This document shows positions 27,962 through 37,497 of a stretch of DNA of 64,000 bases, piece after piece. Source of the DNA: JBJHBP01 sp050485685 (GTDB lineage Bacteria; Pseudomonadota; Gammaproteobacteria; Steroidobacterales; Rariloculaceae); contig JBJHBW010000009.1 of the NCBI GenBank assembly GCA_050485685.1, positions 37,329-101,328 on the forward strand. Reading direction: 5' to 3'. The translations under genes and the position numbers were made by a program. Positions within the stretch are counted from its first letter, which is position 1, and every line of letters starts with the position of its first letter. The notes beneath the pieces were generated by a model. The model saw only the letters and a program-made list of their open reading frames with translations. It made no database searches and had not been told where the DNA came from.

Positions 27962-29601
27962 TGCGGCACAGGCGGCAGCGTGGCTGGTTGGCGCTGGCGG
28001 GCGCAGTGTCGGCGCTCGCGCTGACGTCTCTGTGTGCTGTCAGTCTGGCCGCTGCCGATCTCACCAGCGCAGTTCACGATGCCATACGGGACGGCCGCAC
28101 CTCCAGGGCGCTTGCGCTGATCGAGTCCGGCGGCGATGTGAACGCCCGCGCAAACGACGGCACTACCGCACTGCACTGGGCCGCGCACTACGGCGATGTC
28201 GACGTCGCGCGCGCATTACTGGCGGCCGGTGCGGAAGCCGATGTGGTCAACAATTTCAGTTCCACGCCGATCTCCGAAGCCGCACTGGTGGGCTCGGTGC
28301 CCATACTTGAGATGCTGCTCAGGGCCGGCGTCGCCGCGGATACGGCCAATCATGAGGGGCAGACGCCGCTGATGATCGTCGCTCGCGCGGGTAATGTGGC
28401 GGCCGCACGCATCCTGCTCGAACATGGCGCCGATGTGAATGCCGTTGAAGGCTGGGGCGGGCAGACGCCGCTGATGTGGGCGACCGCTCATCAGCACACG
28501 GAGATGATCCGAGTGCTGCTGGCACATGGTGCCGACCCCGACATGCGCAGCACTGACCGCAACTGGCAGCGTCGCGTCACGTCCGAGCCGCGCAAGAAGA
28601 TCATGAATGAAGGCGGCTTCGCGGCTTTGCACTATGCGGCGCGCGAGGGCTGCCTGGCGTGCGTTCAGCCTCTGCTGGATGCCGGTGCGCATATCGATAT
28701 CAAGGATCCGGACCGGACAACGCCTCTGCATATTGCGATTCTCAATGGACACCTGGACCTGGCTCGTGCGCTGATCGAAGCCGGCGCCGATATCAACCGC
28801 TGGGACTTCGCCGGCCGCACACCGCTTTACTACGCGGTGGATATGCACACGCCGCCGACATTCGCCCGGCGCGCACTGCGTAACGGTGACGAAACGACCG
28901 CCTGGGACCTGATCGAACTGCTGCTGGACCTTGGCGCTGATCCGAATATTCAGCTGAAGCAGCGCCCGCAATACCGGTCGCGAATCAACGAACGCGGTGC
29001 CGACAAGATGCTGTCAGTCGGTGCGACGCCGTTGCTGCGCGCCGCGCGCGCCGGGGATACAAGCGTAGTTGAACTGCTGCTGGAGCACGGGGCGCTGGTG
29101 GAGCTGCCGAACCAGTACGGTGTCACGCCATTCATGGCGGCTGCTGGCGTGGGTTTTGGCATTCGTGCCACGCGCGGTGAAAATGCCACCGAAGCGCAAC
29201 GGATTGAGACGCTGAAGGTCTTGCTCGAGGCCGGCGCAGATATCCATCGGCGGGTGCTGCCGGTCGGTCGTCTGACGCCACCGGATACCGATCACTTCCT
29301 GTACCGCATACGCGTCACCGAGATCCTGAACCAGAACTATCACTACAGCTATGTACCGCCCGTGGATCGTACGCCGGTGCATGGCGCGGCGCGTAACGGC
29401 TGGAACGACGTGCTTCAGTTTCTGTTCGACCACGGCGCCGAGTTGAACGTGGTCGGACGTGACGGCCGCACGCCCATGGATCTGGCCGCAGGACGCTATC
29501 CGCCGGAGATTCTCGTGCCACAGGCCGATCCATTGCCGGAAACCATGGCGCTGCTGGAAAAGCTTTGCGCGCAACAGCCGACTTGCGGCAGCTTCGAATA
29601 A
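27961..29601 (+). CDS. Exported ankyrin-repeat protein
   Basis: 546 residues with signal peptide (WLALAGAVSALALTSLCAVSLAAA). Nine or ten ankyrin repeats follow, with typical units such as DGTTALHWAAHYGDVDVARALLAAGA, GQTPLMIVARAGNVAAARILLEHGADV and DRTTPLHIAILNGHLDLARALIEAGAD; two longer inserts break the series about residues 190-215 and 320-350. Ankyrins mediate protein binding, and no enzyme domain is present. The start overlaps the DUF1552 stop (TGATG), so the two are coupled. It is probably a periplasmic scaffold for the two upstream proteins; this is inference from gene order. Confidence 0.87.
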   Translation: MRHRRQRGWLALAGAVSALALTSLCAVSLAAADLTSAVHDAIRDGRTSRALALIESGGDVNARANDGTTALHWAAHYGDVDVARALLAAGAEADVVNNFSSTPISEAALVGSVPILEMLLRAGVAADTANHEGQTPLMIVARAGNVAAARILLEHGADVNAVEGWGGQTPLMWATAHQHTEMIRVLLAHGADPDMRSTDRNWQRRVTSEPRKKIMNEGGFAALHYAAREGCLACVQPLLDAGAHIDIKDPDRTTPLHIAILNGHLDLARALIEAGADINRWDFAGRTPLYYAVDMHTPPTFARRALRNGDETTAWDLIELLLDLGADPNIQLKQRPQYRSRINERGADKMLSVGATPLLRAARAGDTSVVELLLEHGALVELPNQYGVTPFMAAAGVGFGIRATRGENATEAQRIETLKVLLEAGADIHRRVLPVGRLTPPDTDHFLYRIRVTEILNQNYHYSYVPPVDRTPVHGAARNGWNDVLQFLFDHGAELNVVGRDGRTPMDLAAGRYPPEILVPQADPLPETMALLEKLCAQQPTCGSFE

Positions 29602-29620
29602 GGCCGTAAGCTTCGCGCCG

Positions 29621-30631
29621 ATGGCAGCGAGCAGTGACACCGGGCACGTCGGGAGCGAAGTACCGTATCCGTTCCATGTGATCGATCCTCACGGATTCGA
29701 CCGTAATCTCCTCGATGAGCTGTGCGAACTGGCGACGCATGTGCGCCAGGTCGCCAAAACGGCCGAAGGCGCCCGCGCGCTGCAGTCCCTGCTGCCCTCA
29801 CACCGTGCGATGCTCTATTTCACGCAGCCGTCCACACGGACGTTTCTGTCCTTCAACAATGCCTGTCACATCCTCGGCATACGAACCAGCGAGATCCGTG
29901 ATCCGGCCGTGTCATCCGAGGTCAAGGGCGAGAGTTTCGACGACGCGATACGGACCTTCAGCTCCTACGTCGATGTCATCATCATGCGTACCCTCGAACC
30001 CGGACGGGCCGCGCAGGCGGCGCGCCTTATGGACACGATCGGGCGCCCTGTGCCTGTGATCAATGCCGGAAGCGGTGCCGATCAGCATCCAACCCAGGCG
30101 CTGCTGGATATCTACACACTTGCGCGCAGTTTCGAGGAACGCGGGGGAATAGACGGCAAGGTCATCGGCATGATGGGTGACCTGAAACGCGGGCGCACGG
30201 TGCGTTCCCTGTGCATGCTGATGCGTCACTATGCCGGCGTGCGCGTCGTATTCATCGCACCGCAGCCGTTCGCGATGCAAGAGGACGTCAAGGCCCATCT
30301 CAGGGAATATGACATTGCCTTCAGCGAGACGGACGACCTTGCGGCGATGTTGCCGGATCTCGATGCCCTGTACGTGACACGCATGCAGTCGGAATGGGAT
30401 CAGGCCGGCGAATCGCGTTCCGTCGACCTGTCAGCGTTCACGATAGGTCAGGAGCAGCTGGCACGCATGAAGCCGGACAGTGTCATCATGCACCCGTTGC
30501 CGCGCGGGAAAGAGATAGACCCGATAGTAGACAGCGATCCTCGCGCCATGTACTGGCGTCAGGAACGAAATGGCATGTGGATTCGGGTTGCGTTGCTGAT
30601 GAAGATATTCGGGGTTGCAGGCGGCATCTGA
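29621..30631 (+). CDS. pyrB: Aspartate carbamoyltransferase catalytic chain
   Basis: 336 residues from the ATG at 29621; the frame opens further upstream inside the ankyrin gene but that part is not ATCase-like. The enzyme makes N-carbamoyl-aspartate from carbamoyl phosphate and aspartate in pyrimidine synthesis. Catalytic motifs are complete: PSTRT (71-74), SSEVKGES lysine, VIIMRT arginine, QHPTQALLD, DLKRGRTVRSL, YVTRMQ and HPLPR. Sequence wording (FTQPSTRTFLSFNNACHILG) differs from the E. coli type. No pyrI or pyrC is adjacent. It starts 19 bases after the ankyrin gene with a weak ribosome site, so it may be read from the same transcript. Confidence 0.93.
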   Translation: MAASSDTGHVGSEVPYPFHVIDPHGFDRNLLDELCELATHVRQVAKTAEGARALQSLLPSHRAMLYFTQPSTRTFLSFNNACHILGIRTSEIRDPAVSSEVKGESFDDAIRTFSSYVDVIIMRTLEPGRAAQAARLMDTIGRPVPVINAGSGADQHPTQALLDIYTLARSFEERGGIDGKVIGMMGDLKRGRTVRSLCMLMRHYAGVRVVFIAPQPFAMQEDVKAHLREYDIAFSETDDLAAMLPDLDALYVTRMQSEWDQAGESRSVDLSAFTIGQEQLARMKPDSVIMHPLPRGKEIDPIVDSDPRAMYWRQERNGMWIRVALLMKIFGVAGGI

Positions 30632-30637
30632 GCTGCC

Positions 30638-31924
30638 TTAAGTGTCGCCTTTCATGGCGGAACCTCGCTCCTGGACCGGCTTCTCCGGCTGCGCGCTATT
30701 GATCACAGCTGTGCCAAGTCCTCTTATGCCTTCCCGCCAGTCCACACCGGAGGGATGCTGGAATACCCGCAGTCCGAACTCCGGAAGTATCGCAAGCAGG
30801 TGGTCGAAGATGTCGGCCTGCGTGGATTCATACACTTTCCACACAGTGCTGGCTGTAAAACACCACAGTTCCAGAGGAATTCCTTCCGGCGTCGGATCCT
30901 GCTGGCGCACCAGCGTCGTCAGGCCGTGGTTGATGCCCGGATGGTTCTCAAGATACTGAAGCGCATAGGCGCGAAACGTGCCGAGGTTGGTGAGACGGCG
31001 GGTATTCGCAGGATCCCTGCCGTGTTCGGCCAGCTTGCGGTTCCACGCCTCGATTTCCTCTTCCTTGCTCCGGAGATAATCATCCAGCAGAAAGAGGCGG
31101 CGCAGGCGCTGACGTTCTTCTTCCGTAAGGAAGCGCACCGTGGTCTGATCGATCATCAGGGCACGCTTGATTCTGCGGCCGCCGGTTTCGTGCATCCCGC
31201 GCCAGTTCTTGAAGGTTTCGGTGAGCAGGCGGTTGGTCGGGATTGTCGTGATGGTCTTGTCCCAGTTCTTCACCTTGATGGTGTGCAGGGAAATGTCGAT
31301 GACGTCTCCGTCTGCGTTCAGCGCCGGCATCTCGATCCAGTCGCCCACCCGAACCATGTCGTAGGATGAAACCTGAACGCTGGCAACCAGTGACAGGATC
31401 GTGGTCTGGAAGATCAGCAGAATGATTGCCATGACCGCGCCAAGACCGGCGAGCAGCGTCAGCACATCGCGGTCCAGCAGAGTGCCGAGAATCAGCAGGC
31501 CGAATACGATGAACAGGATGATCCTGACCATCTGCAGGTAGCCCTTGATGGGCTTGCCCATGGAGTCCGGGCGTCTCTCGTACAGCGCATTGGCAACATT
31601 CAGGATTGCCGATACGGTCCAGGCAAGGACAACGAAGATCAGCGACTGTGTGACGGTGGAGATGACGCCTGGCGCATTGCCCGGCAAGGCCGGCACCAGG
31701 CCGATGCCCAGCGAAATGACCAGCAAGGGCACGACATAGGCGAGTCGGGCGAGAACGCCGTGTCTGATAATGACTTCTCCGGCTTTCCCGGGCAAAAGTG
31801 AAGCCAGCCGGTGCAGAGCGCGCAGCAGCAGCGCGCGCGTGAGAAAGTGCGCAAGCGTGGCAAGCAGAATCAGCGCGGACAGGCCGATCAGGGCGTCCAG
31901 CCAGGGCAGGTCGGTGGTCATCAT
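30638..31924 (-). CDS. ybdG: YbdG-type mechanosensitive ion channel
   Basis: 428 residues from the ATG at 31924 (an adjacent ATG at 31921 and a longer frame to 32050 also exist). This is the miniconductance MscS-family channel that opens on membrane tension. Five N-terminal membrane helices precede the MscS pore and beta domain: VGDWIEMPALNADGDVIDI, HTIKVKNWDKTITTIPTNRLL and FKNWRGMHETGGRRIKR agree nearly word for word with E. coli YbdG. The C-terminus (STQADIFDHLLAILPEFGLRV) also matches. It ends six bases from pyrB on the opposite strand. Confidence 0.92.
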   Translation of the reverse strand: MMTTDLPWLDALIGLSALILLATLAHFLTRALLLRALHRLASLLPGKAGEVIIRHGVLARLAYVVPLLVISLGIGLVPALPGNAPGVISTVTQSLIFVVLAWTVSAILNVANALYERRPDSMGKPIKGYLQMVRIILFIVFGLLILGTLLDRDVLTLLAGLGAVMAIILLIFQTTILSLVASVQVSSYDMVRVGDWIEMPALNADGDVIDISLHTIKVKNWDKTITTIPTNRLLTETFKNWRGMHETGGRRIKRALMIDQTTVRFLTEEERQRLRRLFLLDDYLRSKEEEIEAWNRKLAEHGRDPANTRRLTNLGTFRAYALQYLENHPGINHGLTTLVRQQDPTPEGIPLELWCFTASTVWKVYESTQADIFDHLLAILPEFGLRVFQHPSGVDWREGIRGLGTAVINSAQPEKPVQERGSAMKGDT

Positions 31925-32075
31925 GGCCGGCAGGTTACCGGCCGACCCCGGATAGCTCAACTTTCCCGCTGTATCGAACACCGGGAGGCGTCGACCCCAA
32001 CCCCGCACGGCAGCCGGGTGTTCAACGTTCCCGCGCAACTCCGGTATCATCGTATTCGGGGCGCAGGGCGGCCAG

Positions 32076-33605
32076 GTGGAGTTCGAGGCGTTGTTTACTG
32101 ATCGCAGGCGAAAAGTGTGCCCGGGTGAGTTGCTGAGATCGCTGCTGGTTATGGCTGCGATGACGACGGCACTCGTCGCGAGCGCTCAGTCGCTGGACGG
32201 ACGATGGGAAGGCAGCCTGCAGGTGAACGACGCCAGCCTGCGCCTGATCGTCGACGTTACGACGACTGACGATGAAGTCCATCTGGCCACGCTGACCAGT
32301 CCGGATCAGGGAGGCGCGGAACTTGCGGTCGACGTCATGAAGATTGATGGCGACACCGTGACGTTCGAGATTCGTGCCATCGGTGCCACCTATCTTGGAC
32401 GGCTGGACGAAGCCAGTGGGCGAATCATCGGGGCCTGGGATCAGGGCGTACCGTTGCCGCTGAATCTTGTCCGCACCCGCGATTCTGGCTCTGAACGAGC
32501 GCGTACGAGTGAGCAGACCGCGCCTGTCCAGAGTGCACCGGAACCTTTCGGTGCTCAGTTGCATGTGGACGCGCCATTCGTGCCGCCTGCGTTTGCAGCA
32601 GATGGCGCATGGCATCTGGCGTGGGAACTGCATCTGACCAACTTTGGCGTTAATCCGCTGGCCATACGGCGTATCGATGTGCTGGGCGCGGGCAGCGAGG
32701 CTGACGGCGCGGGTGAGGAACGGCTGCTCGCACGCTTCGAACGTGCCGAACTCAATGCACTGTTGCGGCCCGTGGGCGGGGCACGTGTGGACGCGGCCGC
32801 AGCGGACCGGGCTGCCGACCTTCGTGTTCTGGCGCCGGGGCGCCGTTCAGTCGCGTACCTATGGTTGCGCATGGATGAAACCGAGGCTGTGCCCGGGCGC
32901 CTGATTCACCGCATCACGGTTCGCGATCAGGTGTTCACGGTGGCCGATGTAAAGGTCGGCATGGCCGAATTCTCCCCGCTGTCGGCGCCGCTGGCCGGTG
33001 GCGGCTGGCTTGCCGTCAACGGTCCCGGCAATTCATCTGTGCATCGTCGCGGGCTGCTGACTGTCGATGGCCATGCACATATCGCGCAACGGTTCGCTGC
33101 CGACTGGGTGAGAATCGATGAGGCGGGAAGGACATTCGATGGTGACGCTGAAAACAATGCGTCCTATTTTGCGTACGGTGAGGATGTATTCGCCGTTGCC
33201 GACAGCACGGTGGTTGCCGTGCGAGATGATATTCCCGAGAACGTTCCGGGTCTGATGTCCAGGGCAGTTCCGGTCACACTGGATACGCTGGCCGGCAATT
33301 TCGTCGTGCTGGATCTGCACGACGGCCGCTATGCGACTTACGCGCATCTGCAGCCGGGGAGTATCGGCGTGCAGCCGGGTCAGCGTGTGCGTCGGGGCGA
33401 AGTGCTTGGTCGCGTCGGTAATTCCGGCAACAGCACGGAGCCGCACCTGCACTTTCACGTGTCTGACGGTCCGACGCTTGCCAGCGAAGGCATGCCGTAC
33501 ACGTTCGAACGATTTGAGCAGCTCAGGAACGATGGCAGCTCGGAGACCAGGCTCGCCGAACTGCCGCTACACAACATGCTGGTCAGTTTCCCGGAACGGC
33601 GCTGA
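32076..33605 (+). CDS. Exported M23-family peptidase-like protein
   Basis: 509 residues from a GTG at 32076; the exact start is unsure because signal-like LLVMAAMTTALVASA sits near residue 21-37 and another GTG at 32115 would fit. An N-terminal beta domain (~40-130), a linker, then a domain of unknown type, and a C-terminal M23 (LytM-like) beta-barrel at ~315-500. The metal-binding HLHFHV (~457) and YATYAHL are present, with an HxxxD-type site near HIAQRFAADW. M23 enzymes cut peptidoglycan or proteins in the periplasm. Divergent from ybdG and convergent with the amidohydrolase. Confidence 0.8.
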   Translation: MEFEALFTDRRRKVCPGELLRSLLVMAAMTTALVASAQSLDGRWEGSLQVNDASLRLIVDVTTTDDEVHLATLTSPDQGGAELAVDVMKIDGDTVTFEIRAIGATYLGRLDEASGRIIGAWDQGVPLPLNLVRTRDSGSERARTSEQTAPVQSAPEPFGAQLHVDAPFVPPAFAADGAWHLAWELHLTNFGVNPLAIRRIDVLGAGSEADGAGEERLLARFERAELNALLRPVGGARVDAAAADRAADLRVLAPGRRSVAYLWLRMDETEAVPGRLIHRITVRDQVFTVADVKVGMAEFSPLSAPLAGGGWLAVNGPGNSSVHRRGLLTVDGHAHIAQRFAADWVRIDEAGRTFDGDAENNASYFAYGEDVFAVADSTVVAVRDDIPENVPGLMSRAVPVTLDTLAGNFVVLDLHDGRYATYAHLQPGSIGVQPGQRVRRGEVLGRVGNSGNSTEPHLHFHVSDGPTLASEGMPYTFERFEQLRNDGSSETRLAELPLHNMLVSFPERR

Positions 33606-33608
33606 ACT

Positions 33609-35120
33609 TCAGCTCCCTGGCCGGCTGTCTCCGAGTCGGCTGTCCGTCCAGCCCGCGGCGGAGAGAATATACTCACGCGATTCGGCGGCCAGTCGTGCGA
33701 CACGATCAAGATCCACATCCAGCAGGCGACCGGCGAACTTCCGGGCGCGGCCCGCTACGAATACGGTATCGACATTGCTGGTGTCCATCCCGAGCACGAT
33801 CGCGCCATAGGCATTATTCACCGGCAGCACATTGATGGCCTGCATGTCGAGCATGATCACATCGGCATCCTTGCCTGGCGTCAGCGATCCTATGCGGTGA
33901 TCCAACTGGTTCGCGAGCGCGCCACGAACGGTGGCGAACTCGACCACGTCGCGTACTGACAGCAGTTCCGGCGCGTCATCTTCCTGCCGTGCATGCCGCT
34001 CGTTGGCAAACATACGCTGCAGGGTGAAGACCGAGTGCATCTGGCTGAAGAAGTCAGCCGGTTGCTGTGTCTCCACGTCCACGCTGAGGCTGGGACGTAT
34101 CCCGACATCCAGCGATTCCTGAATGGGCGGATTGCCGTGGCGCATCTGCATTTCTATGGGGCCGGCAATGGAGACGTGCCCGCCGGTGTCCGCGATCATG
34201 CGCCATGCGTCGGGTGAGAGGTTGGTGCAATGGATGTAGGTGACATCCGGACCCATGGCTGCCTCAGTGATGCCGCCCATACCGCCGACGATATGAACAC
34301 TGATGAACGCGCCCACGTCGCGGGCGATTGACCATTGAGCAGGATTGGTGCCGGCGGCCATGGCCAGTGTCAGCAGCTGGTCGTCACTGGCGAAATGCTC
34401 GCGACGCAGCCTGTGTATGTCGTCGGGGAACCGGTTGTCCGCACCCGGTGTTCCGGCTCCGAAGGCATAGACACCACGTATACCGGACTCGCGCAGTCCC
34501 GCAATTGCAGCGTCCGTGTGTTCGGGACTGTTGCCTATGTGTGACCAGTCGAGAATGTTCGTTATGCCGGCATTCAATGCGCCCAGCGCGCTGATCAGGT
34601 CGCCGGCATAGGCATCCTGCGGTCGGTAGACCGCACGTGCCGCGCCGGTGATGTCGCGCGAGTAGTCACTGAGCAGCCCATCCGGAAGGGCGCTGCGCAG
34701 CGGCCCCTGCCACATGTGCCGGTGGGTATCGACGAAACCGGGCATGATGATCATGCCGGTGGCATCGATAACCTGCAGGTCGTCGCCGCTTGCCGCCAGG
34801 TCGGGTGCGATTGCACTGATGCGACCGGCTTCGATCAATACGTCGGCGCGGTCGAAGTCGCCGATCTGCGGGTCCATGCTGAGCACACAGCCGTTGCGCA
34901 ACAGGATTCGGTCGCTGGCAGGTGCGGCTCGCCCGGTTCTATTGTCCGCCGCAGGCTGCGCAAACGTGGAGGTGGCTGATGCGGTGAATCCGGCGGCGGC
35001 GGCCAGCAGCAAGTGTCGGCGGTTCAGTCTGATCGCGCCTGATCCGATGTCCGCGGATACCGGTGCCATGGAAGCGTGCTGCCTGGGCGGTTTCGGCCGG
35101 CATTTCCTGTGGTTTGTCAT
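33609..35120 (-). CDS. Tat-exported amidohydrolase-family enzyme
   Basis: 503 residues, ATG at 35120 with GGAG eight bases upstream. A twin-arginine-type signal (LNRRHLLLAAAAGFTASATSTFAQ) lies about residues 32-55, unusually far from the N-terminus. The amidohydrolase (ATZ/TRZ/cytosine deaminase-like) fold has GFVDTHRHMW (H133, H135), SVHIVGG, YIHCTNLSPD and LSVDVE as the metal and catalytic sites, and a GSLTPGKDADVIMLD end. Substrate unknown. It ends three bases from the M23 gene and is divergent from the quinohemoprotein gene. Confidence 0.86.
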   Translation of the reverse strand: MTNHRKCRPKPPRQHASMAPVSADIGSGAIRLNRRHLLLAAAAGFTASATSTFAQPAADNRTGRAAPASDRILLRNGCVLSMDPQIGDFDRADVLIEAGRISAIAPDLAASGDDLQVIDATGMIIMPGFVDTHRHMWQGPLRSALPDGLLSDYSRDITGAARAVYRPQDAYAGDLISALGALNAGITNILDWSHIGNSPEHTDAAIAGLRESGIRGVYAFGAGTPGADNRFPDDIHRLRREHFASDDQLLTLAMAAGTNPAQWSIARDVGAFISVHIVGGMGGITEAAMGPDVTYIHCTNLSPDAWRMIADTGGHVSIAGPIEMQMRHGNPPIQESLDVGIRPSLSVDVETQQPADFFSQMHSVFTLQRMFANERHARQEDDAPELLSVRDVVEFATVRGALANQLDHRIGSLTPGKDADVIMLDMQAINVLPVNNAYGAIVLGMDTSNVDTVFVAGRARKFAGRLLDVDLDRVARLAAESREYILSAAGWTDSRLGDSRPGS

Positions 35121-35235
35121 GATTCTTCTCCATCACCACCGAACGTCGTCCCCCCGGCGGCCTTTGTGTCGCGAACAGCCAGTTGTGGCCTGATCCTGCG
35201 CAACTATGTGCCCGGATACAACCCCTCCGGTCAGT

Positions 35236-35241
35236 TATACT
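35236..35241 (+). promoter_or_regulatory. Possible -10 element before the quinohemoprotein gene
   Basis: TATACT at 35236-35241 is a good -10 hexamer, 57 bases before the ATG at 35298, in the 177-base divergent gap. No convincing -35 is seen at 17 bases, so an activator may be needed. Weak evidence. Confidence 0.3.
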
Positions 35242-35297
35242 TCGCGGCGGCGCTGCCGGGTCACGTCCCGCGGCCTGAAACCGGGGGGTATCAGAAC

Positions 35298-37412
35298 ATG
35301 AAATTTTCGAACACCTTTCGAACTGTCTGCTGCGCATTGCTGATTTCGCTACTGGCTGGTTGCGCCGACGAGCGCAACGGGGTCGCCAGTGACGCCGACA
35401 GCCTGTCCGCACCGGCGGCGGCCACTGTGTCGGGTGAATGGCTCAGGCACGGCCTAAACGACGCCGAGACCAGGTTCAGCCCCTTGTCGCAGATCAGTGC
35501 CGGCAATGTCGACAGACTTGGACTGGCCTGGCATTACGATACCGGCACCTTCCGCGGCCTTCAGGCTACGCCGCTGGTGGCCGGACGCACGATGTACGCC
35601 ACGGCTCCCTGGAGTGTGGTGTACGCGCTCGATGCCGTGAGCGGCGAGTTGCTCTGGGAATGGGATCCGCAGGTGCCCAGGTCTCACGGTCGACAGGTGT
35701 GTTGCGACGTCATCAATCGTGGTGTCGCATTGCAGGATGGACGCGTGTTTGTCGGTGTGCTCGATGGTCGCCTCGCAGCGCTGGATGCCCGCGACGGGCG
35801 ATTGATATGGGAAGTGCAGACGACTGATCCCGATCAGCCCTACGGCATCACCGGCGCGCCGCGTGTCGTCAGGGACATGGTCGTTATCGGTAACGGCGGC
35901 GCCGAGTACGGCGTTCGTGGCTACGTCTCCGCCTACGACGTCGCGACCGGGGATCTGCGCTGGCGCTTCTATACCGTACCCGGGAATCCCGACGAGCCGT
36001 TCGAGCACCCGGAGCTGGAAATGGCTGCCGAGACCTGGACCGGAGAATGGTGGGAAGTCGGCGGTGGAGGCACCGTCTGGGATTCCATGGCTTACGATGA
36101 CGAGGCGGACCTGCTCTATATAGGTACCGGTAACGGTTCTCCCTGGTCGCAGGCAGCACGCAGTCCCGATGGCGGGGACAACCTTTTTGTCGCGTCCATA
36201 CTCGCGTTACGGCCAGGCACCGGAGAGCTGGTCTGGTACTACCAGGTCGTTCCTGGCGAGAACTGGGACTACACGGCAACGCAGCACATGATCCTCGCGG
36301 ACCTGGTGATCGATGGCGAGGAGCGCCAGGTGCTGATGCAGGCACCCAAGAACGGCTTCTTCTATGTGCTCGATCGACTCACCGGCGAACTGTTATCCGC
36401 CGAACCTTTTGCGCCCGTGACCTGGGCCACGCATATCGACATGGAGACCGGACGGCCGGTGGAAACGCCCGGTGCGAGGTATGGCAGCGAGCAGCCGGTG
36501 CTCATCACGCCAGGCCCCGGAGGTGCACACAACTGGAACCCCATGTCCTGGCATCCGGACACGGGTCTGGTCTACATCCCGGTCACCAGCGGTGGCTTTG
36601 CCTACCTGCAGAACCCGGACTTTGAGTTCCAGCCCGGTGTCTGGAATCTCGGCGTGGACCTGGGTGCCCGCGCGCTGCCTGATCTGTATCCGGAGCCGGT
36701 GCCGCCCGAGGGTGCGCCGGAAGTTCCGCCACAGCCGCCAGGGTCGCTGCTGGCCTGGGATCCGGTGGAGCAGCGTGAGCGCTGGCGCGTGGCGCATCCG
36801 GCAGGATCCAACGGCGGTACGCTCGCGACGGCGGGTAACCTTGTGTTTCAGGGCACTTCGGATGGACGTTTCCTCGCCGTCACTGCTGATCGTGGCGAAG
36901 TCATTTGGGAAGTGCAGGTGGGTAATTCCATCATCGCCGCGCCAATGACCTACCAGATCGACGGTGTACAGTATGTGACCGTGCTGGCCGGCTGGGGCGG
37001 CGCGGTGGCTGGTTACGGGCTCAACCCGTCCGGCATGTACAAGGCAGAGGGCCGGGTCTGGACCTTCAGGCTGGATGGCGAAGAGCCGATTGTCCCTGTC
37101 AGCAGCCAGCCACGCCCGCCGCTGACGCCGATCGACGTAACGCTCGATCCTCAGACGGTTGCCAGCGGACGCCGTCTGTACACGCAATGGTGCTATGTCT
37201 GCCATGGCGGCGATGCGGCAAGCGGCGGCATCATCGCCGACATTCGCTATTCGCTGCCATCGGTATTCGACAGCTACCCGCAGATCGTCGGGCAGGGGGC
37301 ATTGGAAAGTCTCGGCATGCCGGCTTTCGGTGAGTGGCTGAGTGCCGAGGAAATAGACGCCATACGCAGCTTTATACTGTCACGTCGCCAGGCATTGCTG
37401 GAGGCGAACTGA
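35298..37412 (+). CDS. Quinohemoprotein alcohol dehydrogenase-like lipoprotein (PQQ + cytochrome c)
   Basis: 704 residues from the ATG at 35298, which gives a lipoprotein signal ending LLAGC (Cys22). A PQQ eight-bladed propeller fills ~45-600, with the vicinal disulfide Cys pair QVCCD (135-136), GTGNGSPW, and the catalytic Asp in PGENWDYTATQ. A C-terminal cytochrome c domain has CYVCH (632-636) and GMP Met (674). This is the type II/III alcohol dehydrogenase architecture: alcohol or aldehyde oxidation with electrons passed to a c-type cytochrome or quinone. The exact alcohol is not evident. No PQQ synthesis genes are in the window. Confidence 0.91.
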   Translation: MKFSNTFRTVCCALLISLLAGCADERNGVASDADSLSAPAAATVSGEWLRHGLNDAETRFSPLSQISAGNVDRLGLAWHYDTGTFRGLQATPLVAGRTMYATAPWSVVYALDAVSGELLWEWDPQVPRSHGRQVCCDVINRGVALQDGRVFVGVLDGRLAALDARDGRLIWEVQTTDPDQPYGITGAPRVVRDMVVIGNGGAEYGVRGYVSAYDVATGDLRWRFYTVPGNPDEPFEHPELEMAAETWTGEWWEVGGGGTVWDSMAYDDEADLLYIGTGNGSPWSQAARSPDGGDNLFVASILALRPGTGELVWYYQVVPGENWDYTATQHMILADLVIDGEERQVLMQAPKNGFFYVLDRLTGELLSAEPFAPVTWATHIDMETGRPVETPGARYGSEQPVLITPGPGGAHNWNPMSWHPDTGLVYIPVTSGGFAYLQNPDFEFQPGVWNLGVDLGARALPDLYPEPVPPEGAPEVPPQPPGSLLAWDPVEQRERWRVAHPAGSNGGTLATAGNLVFQGTSDGRFLAVTADRGEVIWEVQVGNSIIAAPMTYQIDGVQYVTVLAGWGGAVAGYGLNPSGMYKAEGRVWTFRLDGEEPIVPVSSQPRPPLTPIDVTLDPQTVASGRRLYTQWCYVCHGGDAASGGIIADIRYSLPSVFDSYPQIVGQGALESLGMPAFGEWLSAEEIDAIRSFILSRRQALLEAN

Positions 37413-37497
37413 TCGACAGTCGCCTCGCGGCACCAGACAGCGTCACCGACGTACGGATACAGCGGCGGATCAATTCAATCAACACGACTGGACACGG

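Noticed and set aside
29459..29620. Longer aspartate carbamoyltransferase from 29459
   Set aside because: The extra 54 residues lie inside the ankyrin gene and are not ATCase-like; the ATG at 29621 gives the normal length.
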